A DNA stretch of 64,000 nt from JALHST01 sp038316335 (GTDB taxonomy: Bacteria > Bacteroidota > Bacteroidia > Flavobacteriales > Flavobacteriaceae). Below, in pieces: positions 24,836 to 33,382 of this stretch (position 1 is the first letter of the stretch; each line of letters starts with the position of its first letter). Location: NCBI GenBank assembly GCA_038316335.1, contig JBBQAM010000014.1, positions 11,971-75,970 of the forward strand. Direction: 5' to 3'. A program made the translations under genes and the position numbers. The notes below the pieces were generated by a model that worked only from the letters and a program-made list of their open reading frames with translations, did not search any database and was not told where the DNA came from.

Positions 24836-26968
24836 CTAACTAATTACCCCGCCATTGCCAACGTTCCCCTCATCGGGGTTCACAAATACCAGTTTTCCTT
24901 CGGAATTTTCGACCATTAAAATCATTCCCTCGCTCTGTACGCCGCGCAGATCTCGAGGCGCTAGGTTAATTAGAACAGCAACCCTTTTTCCGATTATACT
25001 TTCTGGCGTGAAGCTTTCTGCAATCCCGGAAACAATGGTTCTTGTATCAAGACCTGTATCTACTTTGAGTACGAGCAATTTTTTGGCCTTTGCCATTTTC
25101 TCGGCAGATAGAATGGTGCCTACCCGGATATCCAATTTAGAAAAATCTTCGAAGGTAATGGTCTCTTTTTGGGGCATTAAGGTTTTATTTTCAGATTGAT
25201 TGCTTTTTTTGGTAGCTTCCAATTTTTCGAGTTGTTGGGCTATTGTATCATCCTCCACTTTAGAGAAAAGTAAGGCCGCCTGACCAATTTGATGACCCGA
25301 GGGAAGTAGTGTTTCCTTGGCGGCGACCGTATTCCAGTCAAGAGATGCCTCGGCTGTCACTGGTTGCCCACTTTGGTCACTTGACCTAGCCGAAGCGACC
25401 TGGAGCATTTTTTTAAGTCTTTCGGAAGTAAATGGTAAAAAAGGTTCACTAAGTATTGCCAAACCTGTTGCGATTTGTAGTGCCACGAATAGGATGGTCT
25501 GAACGCGCGATTCATCTTCCTTTATGACCTTCCAGGGCTCTTCATCAGCTAGGTATTTGTTCCCAAGACGTGCCAAGTTCATTAGTTCTTGGCTGGCTTC
25601 CCGGAAGCGGTAGCGATCTAAAGCACCAGAAATGGTCAGAGGAATTTTTCTAAGTTCGGCCAGGGTGTCTCTATCGATTTGCGTAAAGGCACCTGGCATC
25701 GGAACCACGCCATTATAGTATTTATTGGTCAAGACGACTACTCGGTTGATAAAGTTCCCAAAAATGGCAACTAGTTCATTGTTGTTCCTCGCCTGGAAAT
25801 CTTTCCACGTAAAATCGTTATCCTTGGTTTCAGGCGCGTTAGCGGTCAACGTATAACGCAATACATCTTGCATATCTGGAAAATCCTCTAAATATTCATG
25901 GAGCCAAACAGCCCAGTTTTTAGAGGTGGAAAGCTTCTTGCCTTCCAAATTTAAAAATTCGTTTGCCGGCACATTATCGGGTAAGATAAAATCGCCATGG
26001 GCCTTTAGAACCGCAGGGAAAATAATACAATGAAAAACAATATTGTCCTTTCCTATAAAATGTACCAGTTTCGTACCTTTGTCCTTCCAGTAGGGCTCCC
26101 AATCCAACCCCTCCCTTTCGGCCCATTCCTTGGTGGAGGAGATATAACCGATCGGGGCATCGAACCAAACATAAAGTACTTTGCCTTCCCCACCGGCAAT
26201 GGGTACCGGAATGCCCCAATCCAAGTCACGGGTAACGGCACGCGGTTCAAGACCCCCGTCGATCCATGATTTACATTGCCCATATACATTCGGCTTCCAA
26301 TCGTTTTTATGGCCGACTAAAATCCATTCCGTTAAAAAATCGGCATAACGGTCTAACGGCAAAAACCAGTGTTTTGTTTCCTTCATCACCGGGATTTCGC
26401 CTGTAATGGTCGATTTAGGATTGATCAGGTCTGTGGCATTTAAGGAGGAACCACAGTTTTCGCACTGATCGCCATATGCTTCTTCATGACCACATTTTGG
26501 GCAGGTTCCTATGACAAAACGATCGGCCAAAAACTGTTGGGCCTTTTGGTCATATAATTGGGCCGTGGTTTCTTCGACAAAATCACCTTGAAGATATAAT
26601 TTCTTGAAAATATCTGAAGCTGTTTTATAATGTATCGGCGCCGAGGTCCTCGAATAATTATCGAATGAAATCCCAAAATCGGCAAATGATTTTTTTATAA
26701 TGCCATGATATTTGTCAATGACTTCCTTCGGGCTAACTCCTTCTTTTTTGGCTTTCATCGAAATGGCTACCCCATGTTCGTCACTACCTGATATAAAAGC
26801 CACATCGTTGCCAGTGAGCCTCAAATAACGGGCATATATATCGGCAGGAACATAAACTCCTGCCAAATGCCCTATATGTATGGGTCCATTGGTATATGGC
26901 AGTGCCGCTGTAATCGTATACCTGTCAACTTTTTTGCCGGTTTTCACTGGTGGTGCATGATGAACCAT
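24836..26968 (-). CDS. metG: Methionine-tRNA ligase
   Basis: The 710-residue enzyme has the class I HIGH motif (GPIHIGHLAG), paired CPKC and CENC zinc knuckles, and a KMSKS motif in the form KLSTS (LEGKKLSTSKN). A C-terminal EMAP-like tRNA-binding domain (KLDIRVGTILSAEKM ... GMILMV) follows a lysine-rich linker. It charges tRNA-Met in the cytosol. The ATG at 26968 is 20 bases from an exact TAnnTTTG element. Length fits the long MetG form. Confidence 0.97.
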   Translation of the reverse strand: MVHHAPPVKTGKKVDRYTITAALPYTNGPIHIGHLAGVYVPADIYARYLRLTGNDVAFISGSDEHGVAISMKAKKEGVSPKEVIDKYHGIIKKSFADFGISFDNYSRTSAPIHYKTASDIFKKLYLQGDFVEETTAQLYDQKAQQFLADRFVIGTCPKCGHEEAYGDQCENCGSSLNATDLINPKSTITGEIPVMKETKHWFLPLDRYADFLTEWILVGHKNDWKPNVYGQCKSWIDGGLEPRAVTRDLDWGIPVPIAGGEGKVLYVWFDAPIGYISSTKEWAEREGLDWEPYWKDKGTKLVHFIGKDNIVFHCIIFPAVLKAHGDFILPDNVPANEFLNLEGKKLSTSKNWAVWLHEYLEDFPDMQDVLRYTLTANAPETKDNDFTWKDFQARNNNELVAIFGNFINRVVVLTNKYYNGVVPMPGAFTQIDRDTLAELRKIPLTISGALDRYRFREASQELMNLARLGNKYLADEEPWKVIKEDESRVQTILFVALQIATGLAILSEPFLPFTSERLKKMLQVASARSSDQSGQPVTAEASLDWNTVAAKETLLPSGHQIGQAALLFSKVEDDTIAQQLEKLEATKKSNQSENKTLMPQKETITFEDFSKLDIRVGTILSAEKMAKAKKLLVLKVDTGLDTRTIVSGIAESFTPESIIGKRVAVLINLAPRDLRGVQSEGMILMVENSEGKLVFVNPDEGNVGNGGVIS

Positions 26969-26987
26969 TCAAATTCAAATTAAGGCC

Positions 26988-26995
26988 CAAAAATA
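26988..26995 (-). promoter_or_regulatory. -7 promoter element of metG
   Basis: TATTTTTG on the minus strand matches TAnnTTTG exactly and predicts a start about 12-15 bases before the metG ATG. I see no convincing -33 TTG at the right distance. Confidence 0.45.
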
Positions 26996-27197
26996 CAGAT
27001 TTTTGTGTGTGTAATGCCCAGAAAATGGCATAATAATACATCGCCATAAAGCGCATAGACCTAATAGAGGTTTGTGCCGACCCGTTTCACGGTCATGTTT
27101 TGGGAAGTTGTCAAATGCATAGCATCTTTAAACACCAAAGCCCCCGGCCTGTTAAAAGACATATCCGAAGGCTAAGTTACATAGTGGGGAACTCTTA

Positions 27198-28886
27198 TTA
27201 AGCGACCATAACCGATTTACTCATTTTTTGGTCCTGTACTTGTATTCTGTAAATATATTTTCCAGTGGCCAGATGATTCGGCATTCGCTCTCGAATATTA
27301 ATTTCAATCGACCCTTCCATCATCATCTCATTGAAAACCGTGCCTACATTTTGCCCTAATATATTATATAACTGGATGTCAACATGGGCACTAAATGGCA
27401 TTTCCAAATAAATTGAGGGAGTGCTATCCGTTGGATAAAATGGTTTATGTACAATCGCGTTCATTAACTCCGGATTTGGCGGAGTCCCATCAGGAGGGGT
27501 AGGTAACGTAGGATTACCATCACTATAGACTATATCCGGGAAATCAATGCCACTACAATTGAATCCTAGATTTACGGGTGCGTAGGGGTGATCTAACAAA
27601 TGTTGCTCTACCAAGGGGATTGGAATACAGAGCCATTCTGCCATAACCGTAGCATACAAGTCCCTAAAATCCATCGTATATTCCAGGTTTCCGCGGCCAT
27701 CAGGGTTATCCAATGTCGGGTGGTCGCCTACAAAGGCACTCCCGTTTAAGCCCGAGCCAAAAAATAGGGTAGGAGCAGCTTTACCATGATCGGTACCATT
27801 CGACCCGTTTTCAAAGATACGTCTGCCAAACTCCGAAAAAGTCATACTCAATATCTTGTCGTCTTGTTGGGTAAAGGCGACATCATCGTAAAAATTGTCA
27901 ATGGCCACCGAAAGGTTTGTCATCAAACGTTCGTGAGCCAAAGGCTGATTCCCATGCGTGTCAAAGCCTCCCATGGAGATCATATAGACCTTGGTTCCTA
28001 AGTTTCCCTTGATCAATCTGGCCAAAAGCGCCATTTGTCGGGCAAAGTAATTGTCTTGATAGGTAACTTGATTCTGACCACGCATATAGGCTTCATGAAT
28101 AAGGCCCGAATACTCATAGGTGGTATTGGCAACCCCGCGTAAGAATTTCAATTGATCACCGTACATACAATCCCCGAACAAGGTTTGGTCCAAACTATAT
28201 TGCAATCCTGATTCTGCAATCTGTTCGAGCTGGTCGATATTTGAGGTAACAAAGGCATAGTTGGTTTCTTCTCCTTGAAAGACCAAGCTTCCGAATTGGC
28301 CAATTTGTATGGCCGCCGGAGCAGCTGGAGGGTTTATTAAATAATCAGGGTAAATATTCTCAAAATGCCTGCCCATCCATCCGGTATTTTCTCCTGTAAA
28401 GTTGGTAGTGGTCAAATCGGTATTGGCAAAAATGTCAGAGCCCGTAAAATGCGAAAGACTTTGATTTTGATAGCCAACACCATGTACTGCCTTGAATTGG
28501 CCGTCGCCCCACATCGATTGTAAGGCTCCCATGTAGGAAGGAACACCAAATTCATCGGTCAATTTCAACACCTTGCTTTCGGGGATGTAAATGTTGGGCC
28601 TGGCATTGGCATAGGCGTCATATTGCTCAATGGGGATCACCGTACTTAGGCCATCATTACCACCCGATAAGCGGATAAGGATCAAAATATTGTCGGTCTC
28701 GGCAGCGGCAATGGCTGCTGTAAAAGGGGATGGTGCCGAAGCGGTCAACATACTTGAACCTAGCATCATCGATCCCGAACCGGCGATTCCGAGTGCTTGT
28801 AAAAATGAACGTCGACTCCAATATTTATGTTCAAAGTCGTGCTCTTCGTTTTTATTGATTTTTATGGGGATATGATTGTTGCACAT
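27198..28886 (-). CDS. DUF1501 protein with Tat-like signal and T9SS C-terminal domain
   Basis: The 562-residue protein starts with a twin-arginine motif (SRRSFLQALG, about residues 24-33) and a hydrophobic stretch. The DUF1501 domain (LIRLSGGNDGLSTVIPI, ISMGGFDTHGNQP, FSEFGRRIFENGSNGTDHG) is sulfatase/phosphatase-like. The last 80 residues (QLYNILGQNVGTVF ... GKYIYRIQVQDQKMSKSVMVA) form a type A sorting domain for type IX secretion. It is encoded 11 bases downstream of a DUF1800 gene, the usual pairing. Exact function is unknown; a surface hydrolase is likely. Confidence 0.88.
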   Translation of the reverse strand: MCNNHIPIKINKNEEHDFEHKYWSRRSFLQALGIAGSGSMMLGSSMLTASAPSPFTAAIAAAETDNILILIRLSGGNDGLSTVIPIEQYDAYANARPNIYIPESKVLKLTDEFGVPSYMGALQSMWGDGQFKAVHGVGYQNQSLSHFTGSDIFANTDLTTTNFTGENTGWMGRHFENIYPDYLINPPAAPAAIQIGQFGSLVFQGEETNYAFVTSNIDQLEQIAESGLQYSLDQTLFGDCMYGDQLKFLRGVANTTYEYSGLIHEAYMRGQNQVTYQDNYFARQMALLARLIKGNLGTKVYMISMGGFDTHGNQPLAHERLMTNLSVAIDNFYDDVAFTQQDDKILSMTFSEFGRRIFENGSNGTDHGKAAPTLFFGSGLNGSAFVGDHPTLDNPDGRGNLEYTMDFRDLYATVMAEWLCIPIPLVEQHLLDHPYAPVNLGFNCSGIDFPDIVYSDGNPTLPTPPDGTPPNPELMNAIVHKPFYPTDSTPSIYLEMPFSAHVDIQLYNILGQNVGTVFNEMMMEGSIEINIRERMPNHLATGKYIYRIQVQDQKMSKSVMVA

Positions 28887-28897
28887 AGTCGTAGGTT

Positions 28898-30391
28898 TTA
28901 CTTAAGTTGAAATTCAGGTTCTCTTGCTAGAAATTGCATTAATAAATATACTTGGAAAGGTGCCTGTGGCCACATGGCCAAGGTCCAAGTCGGGGTTGTA
29001 CCTCCTTCGTAATAGGTTTCATCTACATCACTTCTAAAAGCGGCAAATCCCCTTTCATAATCGGTTTCGGTAAGTAGCCCTTTGGGAAGTATGAAATCGA
29101 TTATGGGCCTTGCGATCTCATCGGGATTATTGCTCGTAAGACCAACACCCCCAACGATCGACATGGCGAAATCCCTGAATTGTTCGTTGTTGTTTTGATA
29201 GAAAGCATCAATAAGCGCTTCTATCGTCAACCAACGTCCTATAATGAAATTGGTATTGATCCAGGACCTATCACGTTGCCAACCTGCAACATCTACGGGG
29301 TCGAACAAGGTCTGGCTCAACATTGAACTGTAATTGATTACTCCTGCTAAATCAGTGTCGGTATACGCAAAACTTGATTCCTTGAACAGGTTGAGGTAAA
29401 AGTCAAACGGACTCTTAATAATTACGCCAATGGCTTCATCATCGAAAAAGTGCTGACTTTTAAAAAGTTGCGATAAGACCGGGGCAATTTCAAAATTATT
29501 CGCAACCATCGTTGCTGACATCCCGGAAATAATTGCCTGTCCGTTTCCCGTGGCGTCCATTGAATCTGGATGTACAAATAACTCATATAATTTTCGACAG
29601 ATAAAGCCGGCGATTTCATTAGGCCGTTGTTGAAAAAGAATATTGATGACATCGTCATAGCCCCAATTCCCGGTCTGCCCAAGGATGGTCTTGCTACCTG
29701 TGTCGTGTTTCGTTGGGTCGTATGTCACTTGCATACATCCCTCCGCGCCGCGTTCAACATATCCTGAGAGTGCCCGGGCGGTTTCGATGATATCTTGTTC
29801 AGTATATCCGTTTCCTTCGCCTAAGGTGAATAGCTCATAAAGTTCACGGGCATAATTTTCATTGGGATTGTCGCCATTATTATATACCCCATCCAAATAA
29901 TAAAGCATGGCACTCGTTAGCCCAATTTCGCTGACGAAGGTCTTGAAATTGCCTATGGCATTGCGTTGTAGGCAATCGGTATAATAATATAGGAACGAAT
30001 TACAGTTATATACATCCAATTCAGTAACGAAATGATTGCTCCAGAAAAAGCTAAGCCGGTCCCTAAGATTGTTATTCAACAAGTCATTGCCATACGCCAT
30101 ACGCCATTCGTCCCGTTGGGCATTTACAAGTTGGTTTCTCGCATCGTCGTCGGCGGGATAATTGGTGTCGTTCCAATTGGCCCAAACCGGGGGCGATAGT
30201 GCGGGCATGCTGGTCGCTTGATTTATAAGATTGTCGACTAAACCTGAAGCCGTCTGGCCTACAGCTAGATTGATAGTGCTTACCGAGGCACTGAACCCCA
30301 GTCTTCTGTACAAATGCGCAGCCCTTGTAATGTCCAAGGGTGTTGTGTACGGCGCTAATGTAGAAGTGTTACAATTAACGAAGTATTCCAT
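28898..30391 (-). CDS. DUF1800 family protein
   Basis: The 497-residue protein shows the DUF1800 core: HLYRRLGFSAS near the N-terminus, RDRLSFFWSNHFV, NPNENYARELYELFTLGEGNGYTE and later WPQAPFQVYLLMQFLAR. The N-terminus (MEYFVNCNTSTLAPYT) is not a signal peptide, although its DUF1501 partner is exported. Members usually occur with DUF1501 proteins; the activity is not established to my knowledge. It is the first gene of this two-gene unit. Confidence 0.87.
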   Translation of the reverse strand: MEYFVNCNTSTLAPYTTPLDITRAAHLYRRLGFSASVSTINLAVGQTASGLVDNLINQATSMPALSPPVWANWNDTNYPADDDARNQLVNAQRDEWRMAYGNDLLNNNLRDRLSFFWSNHFVTELDVYNCNSFLYYYTDCLQRNAIGNFKTFVSEIGLTSAMLYYLDGVYNNGDNPNENYARELYELFTLGEGNGYTEQDIIETARALSGYVERGAEGCMQVTYDPTKHDTGSKTILGQTGNWGYDDVINILFQQRPNEIAGFICRKLYELFVHPDSMDATGNGQAIISGMSATMVANNFEIAPVLSQLFKSQHFFDDEAIGVIIKSPFDFYLNLFKESSFAYTDTDLAGVINYSSMLSQTLFDPVDVAGWQRDRSWINTNFIIGRWLTIEALIDAFYQNNNEQFRDFAMSIVGGVGLTSNNPDEIARPIIDFILPKGLLTETDYERGFAAFRSDVDETYYEGGTTPTWTLAMWPQAPFQVYLLMQFLAREPEFQLK

Positions 30392-30585
30392 AGTATTTTA
30401 AGGCTTTAAGAACAGTTCATGTGCGTAGGGGCAAATTCTTAACGCTTAAAGATTTTGGATAGTATATTTACGCAAGTATTTTCGTCATATGGTGGGCCAA
30501 TTTAAGTTGATTGTTTGTAAAAGTGCGACTAAGTGCCTATATTTTCGATGAAATGCATAAAATAAGCTAATTTTTTGAGGGTACG

Positions 30586-30945
30586 ATGGGCAAGCATAAT
30601 GAGTTCGGAAAGGAAGGGGAAGACTTGGCGGCGAATTATTTGGTCGAAAACGGTTATACGATCAAATGCCGGAATTTTAGATATTTAAATTCCGAAATCG
30701 ATATCATAGCCCAAAAGGGGAATGTGTTGGCCATGGTCGAAGTACGGTCTCGTAGTAATGATCAAATCATCAATATAGCCGACACGATTACCAAGAAAAA
30801 AATACGTCTTTTAGTCATGGGGGCTGATTATTATGTGGCCGAAAACGGTCTCGATGTTGAGGTTCGATTTGATATTATTGCCATTTTAAGAAATCGCAGG
30901 ATTTTTAAAATCGAACATTTAAAAAGTGCCTTTTATCATTTTTAA
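30586..30945 (+). CDS. YraN/UPF0102 family endonuclease-like protein
   Basis: The 119-residue protein has the YraN pattern: GKEGEDLAANYLVENGY, then RNFRYLNSEIDIIAQKGN and MVEVRSRS, which give the Glu, Asp and Glu-x-Lys/Arg positions of a restriction endonuclease-like fold (the usual EVK reads EVR). The family is widespread and linked to DNA processing, without a settled role. It is divergent from the DUF1800 gene and stands alone. Confidence 0.88.
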   Translation: MGKHNEFGKEGEDLAANYLVENGYTIKCRNFRYLNSEIDIIAQKGNVLAMVEVRSRSNDQIINIADTITKKKIRLLVMGADYYVAENGLDVEVRFDIIAILRNRRIFKIEHLKSAFYHF

Positions 30946-31071
30946 TGGCAGTTGCTAGTTACTTACCTAAATGAAGTAGCAAGTATCCTGGGAAATTCAG
31001 GGTATGCATCAAAGAATGGCCTTCTGAATCGTACTTCTTCTTAAGTTGATAATTTGGAATAGCTTATTATT

Positions 31072-31090
31072 TGTTTTATTTGTAACAATT
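31072..31090 (+). promoter_or_regulatory. 19-bp block shared with the GNAT-lysC promoter
   Basis: This sequence, TGTTTTATTTGTAACAATT, recurs without mismatch at 60383-60401, directly before the GNAT gene. Here it lies 42-60 bases before the ACT-protein ATG and includes the left half of a 12-bp inverted repeat. An identical run of 19 bases in two promoter regions of one window is unlikely by chance. Confidence 0.6.
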
Positions 31091-31126
31091 TGTTATTTTT
31101 GAAATTCAATCAATCAAATTGTTACA
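31081..31126. repeat. Perfect 12-bp inverted repeat, operator candidate
   Basis: TGTAACAATTTG (31081-31092) and its exact reverse complement CAAATTGTTACA (31115-31126) are separated by 22 bases. The right arm ends 5 bases before the start codon of the ACT-domain gene. A dimeric regulator site or an mRNA hairpin masking the start are both possible. Confidence 0.65.
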
Positions 31127-31131
31127 CCAAA

Positions 31132-31791
31132 ATGAAAACCATTTCCTCTGTCGTAGAAAATTACATTAAAAAGAAGCCATTTCTGCAAAGTGCTTTGGCA
31201 CAAGGTATCATCAACCTTACTTCACTATCACGGATCGTTCGGCCTGAGATTGAGCATGAACTTGGCAAGGACATTCGCAATGGGGCGATTGTCATGGCAC
31301 TCAAACGGCTGTCCGACGATTTGGAGTTTCGGGCCACTCATAAGATTATCAGGGTACTCAAGAATATTGGCGAGATAACCGTTCGATCTTCCTTGACCGA
31401 TTTTACTTTTTTGGTATCAGACTCGATTTTAGAGACTCAGACCCTTCTTTTAAAAGAAGTCAATAAAAATAAAGACGTTTTCTATACTTCCTCCAGAGGC
31501 GTTAACGAAATGAATATTGTAGTCAGTAATATTTTGGATAGTACTGTGGAAGCTCTTTTTAAGGATGAAAAATGCACGCAAAAGGCCAATGAGCTTTCTT
31601 CTATTACTGTAAAACTACCTGCGGAAAACGTTTCGGTACCTGGCATTTATTATTTTATTTTCCAGCGATTGGCGTGGGAAGGTATCGTCTTATATGAAGT
31701 CATTTCGACTACCAACGAGTTTACTATTTTAGTCGATGATAATCAGGTAGACGTGGCATTCAAGACCATCAAAGATCTAAAAACCCTTTAA
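31132..31791 (+). CDS. ACT-domain protein (aspartate-kinase-associated family)
   Basis: The 219-residue protein is read from the ATG at 31132. The C-terminal part (VPGIYYFIFQRLAWEGIVLYEVISTTNEFTILV, here cited in parts) has the VPG...LAWEGI...EVISTTNE pattern of an ACT domain, the amino acid-binding module of aspartate kinases. The N-terminal half (NYIKKKPFLQSALAQGIINLTSLS) is helical and winged-helix-like. No kinase motif is present, so database labels as aspartate kinase would be wrong. I infer an amino acid-responsive regulator. Its promoter shares a 19-bp element with the GNAT-lysC operon. Confidence 0.7.
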   Translation: MKTISSVVENYIKKKPFLQSALAQGIINLTSLSRIVRPEIEHELGKDIRNGAIVMALKRLSDDLEFRATHKIIRVLKNIGEITVRSSLTDFTFLVSDSILETQTLLLKEVNKNKDVFYTSSRGVNEMNIVVSNILDSTVEALFKDEKCTQKANELSSITVKLPAENVSVPGIYYFIFQRLAWEGIVLYEVISTTNEFTILVDDNQVDVAFKTIKDLKTL

Positions 31792-31800
31792 ATCGGGTAG

Positions 31801-31846
31801 GGCCAACGACTTTTTGATCGACCAAAGGCCAACTTGTTTTTGAACG
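31801..31846. repeat. Imperfect direct repeat between convergent genes
   Basis: Two 20-base copies (31801-31820 and 31827-31846) share GGCCAAC...TTTTTGA..CG with four mismatches, 26 bases apart. They lie just after the ACT-protein stop. Function unknown; possibly duplicated terminator-like sequence. Confidence 0.35.
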
Positions 31847-31987
31847 TACCCCTTCACGCTATGGTAGCCTCTCAATCGAGCGATTTCAGGAATGGGCTTC
31901 TCAAATTAACCGGTTACCATCCTGTTTTTCCTTAAGATAGCGTAATTATCAGCTTCCCTGCACAGATGGGTAATATGAAGAAATCGT

Positions 31988-33307
31988 TTAATTCGATAAG
32001 AATTTTATAACATCTTCCTGGGTCTGTGGTTTACCGATGATGCGTTTGTCGCTGTCCAAGATATAATAGGTTGGCGTCTGGTGGACATCGTAGAGTTTTA
32101 CGTATTGGTTTTCCCACTTGCCAAGGGCCAGGGCATGTTCAAAGTGATTTAATTTAGCCGATTCTACCTTCCAGGTCCTATCATCTTCTTCCAATCCTAC
32201 GGCCAGCACTTTTACATGGGGATATTCAAGGAGTTTTTTGTGAAGCTTTGGAAGTTCGTTCAAGCAATGTGGGCACGTGCTGCTCCAAAAAATAAGTACG
32301 TAGCAATCAGCATCTTCCAAGTCACTTAAATACATGGTCTTATTGCCCTCTTGCCATGTAATTTCTGGCGCCTTGGCCCCGACCCGGAGGCGATTGTGAT
32401 TGGCAATCGCGTCAATGGCCTTTTCGTTATTGGTCGCTTTGGCCAAGGGTTGAATATAACTATTAAAGATAAAATCAGCTGTTGCATTATATTCGTAGGC
32501 GACCGCCTTATTCCAAAGAATTTGATACAAGTGCAATTGATAAACCGGGCTAGATCCCTTTAATTGTTCATTCAAAATGCGGCTATTTTGTATTTGGGTC
32601 TTCTCGGTACTCTCTTTGGTCTGCTTCTCCGAGGTTGTCGGCATGAAGACATAGTTGACCACCTTGTCACTTATAAAGCTTGAAGCCTCCATGAGGGGGT
32701 CATTTAGGTCGATATGCATAAAATAGTCGTCCTTTTTATGCTGCCAATACGTCGCATTCGATTCAAATTTTTCAGGAATATAGGGGCGATTCGCTTTGAT
32801 CAAATTCTGCACAAGCAATCCCTTACTGCCCTCTTCATAGGAAGTCTGTATCTGATTTAGCGCAACGGCTAGTTTTTCATAACTGCTTGCATCCGTTTTC
32901 CCAGCAGCATAGAAATCCATGATGCCTTGTTTCGCCGAGTTAATTTCGCGCAAATAGGCGTCAAAGATTTTATTTTCTTCCGATACTTTATAAGATACCC
33001 CATTTTTGGCATCGAAGGAAAGTTGAATATCTTCCTGGCCATCATAAAGTACGTCGAAATAGAATTCGGTTTCCGGTACCCCATAGACCAAACGATAGAT
33101 ACCAGGAAGGCTGGCAGCGGGTAAGGTAAGCGTAAATTTGCCATTTTCGAGTTTGGTGTCTGCAACATAGGCTTGGGTACCAGGGTTTATATGATAGGCA
33201 ATCAGCCATTTGTACTCTTTGGCCGGCGAAAAATCGCCGGAAATAGTATGTTGTGCCTGGAGGGTCATAGATAAAAGGGCCAATAGAGCAAAAAAATAAT
33301 TTTTCAT
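31988..33307 (-). CDS. Secreted TlpA-like thioredoxin-domain protein
   Basis: The 439-residue protein starts at the ATG at 33307 with a signal peptide (MKNYFFALLALLSMTLQAQ). The N-terminal two thirds resemble the DUF4369/DUF5106-type region common before Bacteroidetes thioredoxin domains. The C-terminal domain has CPHC at about 345-348 within FWSSTCPHC and a cis-Pro in QTPTYYIL. It probably acts as a periplasmic thiol-disulfide oxidoreductase; the substrate is unknown. An exact TAnnTTTG lies 54-61 bases upstream. Confidence 0.87.
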   Translation of the reverse strand: MKNYFFALLALLSMTLQAQHTISGDFSPAKEYKWLIAYHINPGTQAYVADTKLENGKFTLTLPAASLPGIYRLVYGVPETEFYFDVLYDGQEDIQLSFDAKNGVSYKVSEENKIFDAYLREINSAKQGIMDFYAAGKTDASSYEKLAVALNQIQTSYEEGSKGLLVQNLIKANRPYIPEKFESNATYWQHKKDDYFMHIDLNDPLMEASSFISDKVVNYVFMPTTSEKQTKESTEKTQIQNSRILNEQLKGSSPVYQLHLYQILWNKAVAYEYNATADFIFNSYIQPLAKATNNEKAIDAIANHNRLRVGAKAPEITWQEGNKTMYLSDLEDADCYVLIFWSSTCPHCLNELPKLHKKLLEYPHVKVLAVGLEEDDRTWKVESAKLNHFEHALALGKWENQYVKLYDVHQTPTYYILDSDKRIIGKPQTQEDVIKFLSN

Positions 33308-33360
33308 AGTGTAAAGATCCAAAAATCAATAATTAGTAGCATGTTGTAGTCGTACATTGA

Positions 33361-33368
33361 CAAATGTA
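33361..33368 (-). promoter_or_regulatory. -7 promoter element of the TlpA-like gene
   Basis: TACATTTG on the minus strand matches TAnnTTTG exactly, in the 75-base gap between the CocE-family gene and the TlpA-like gene, predicting a leader of about 45 bases. Confidence 0.4.
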
Positions 33369-33382
33369 GGTTATTCTCCAAT

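Noticed and set aside
31132..31791. Reading the ACT-domain gene as an aspartate kinase
   Set aside because: The KFGGxSV, GRxGSD and other kinase motifs found in lysC at 60930 are all absent; only the ACT-like part is shared.
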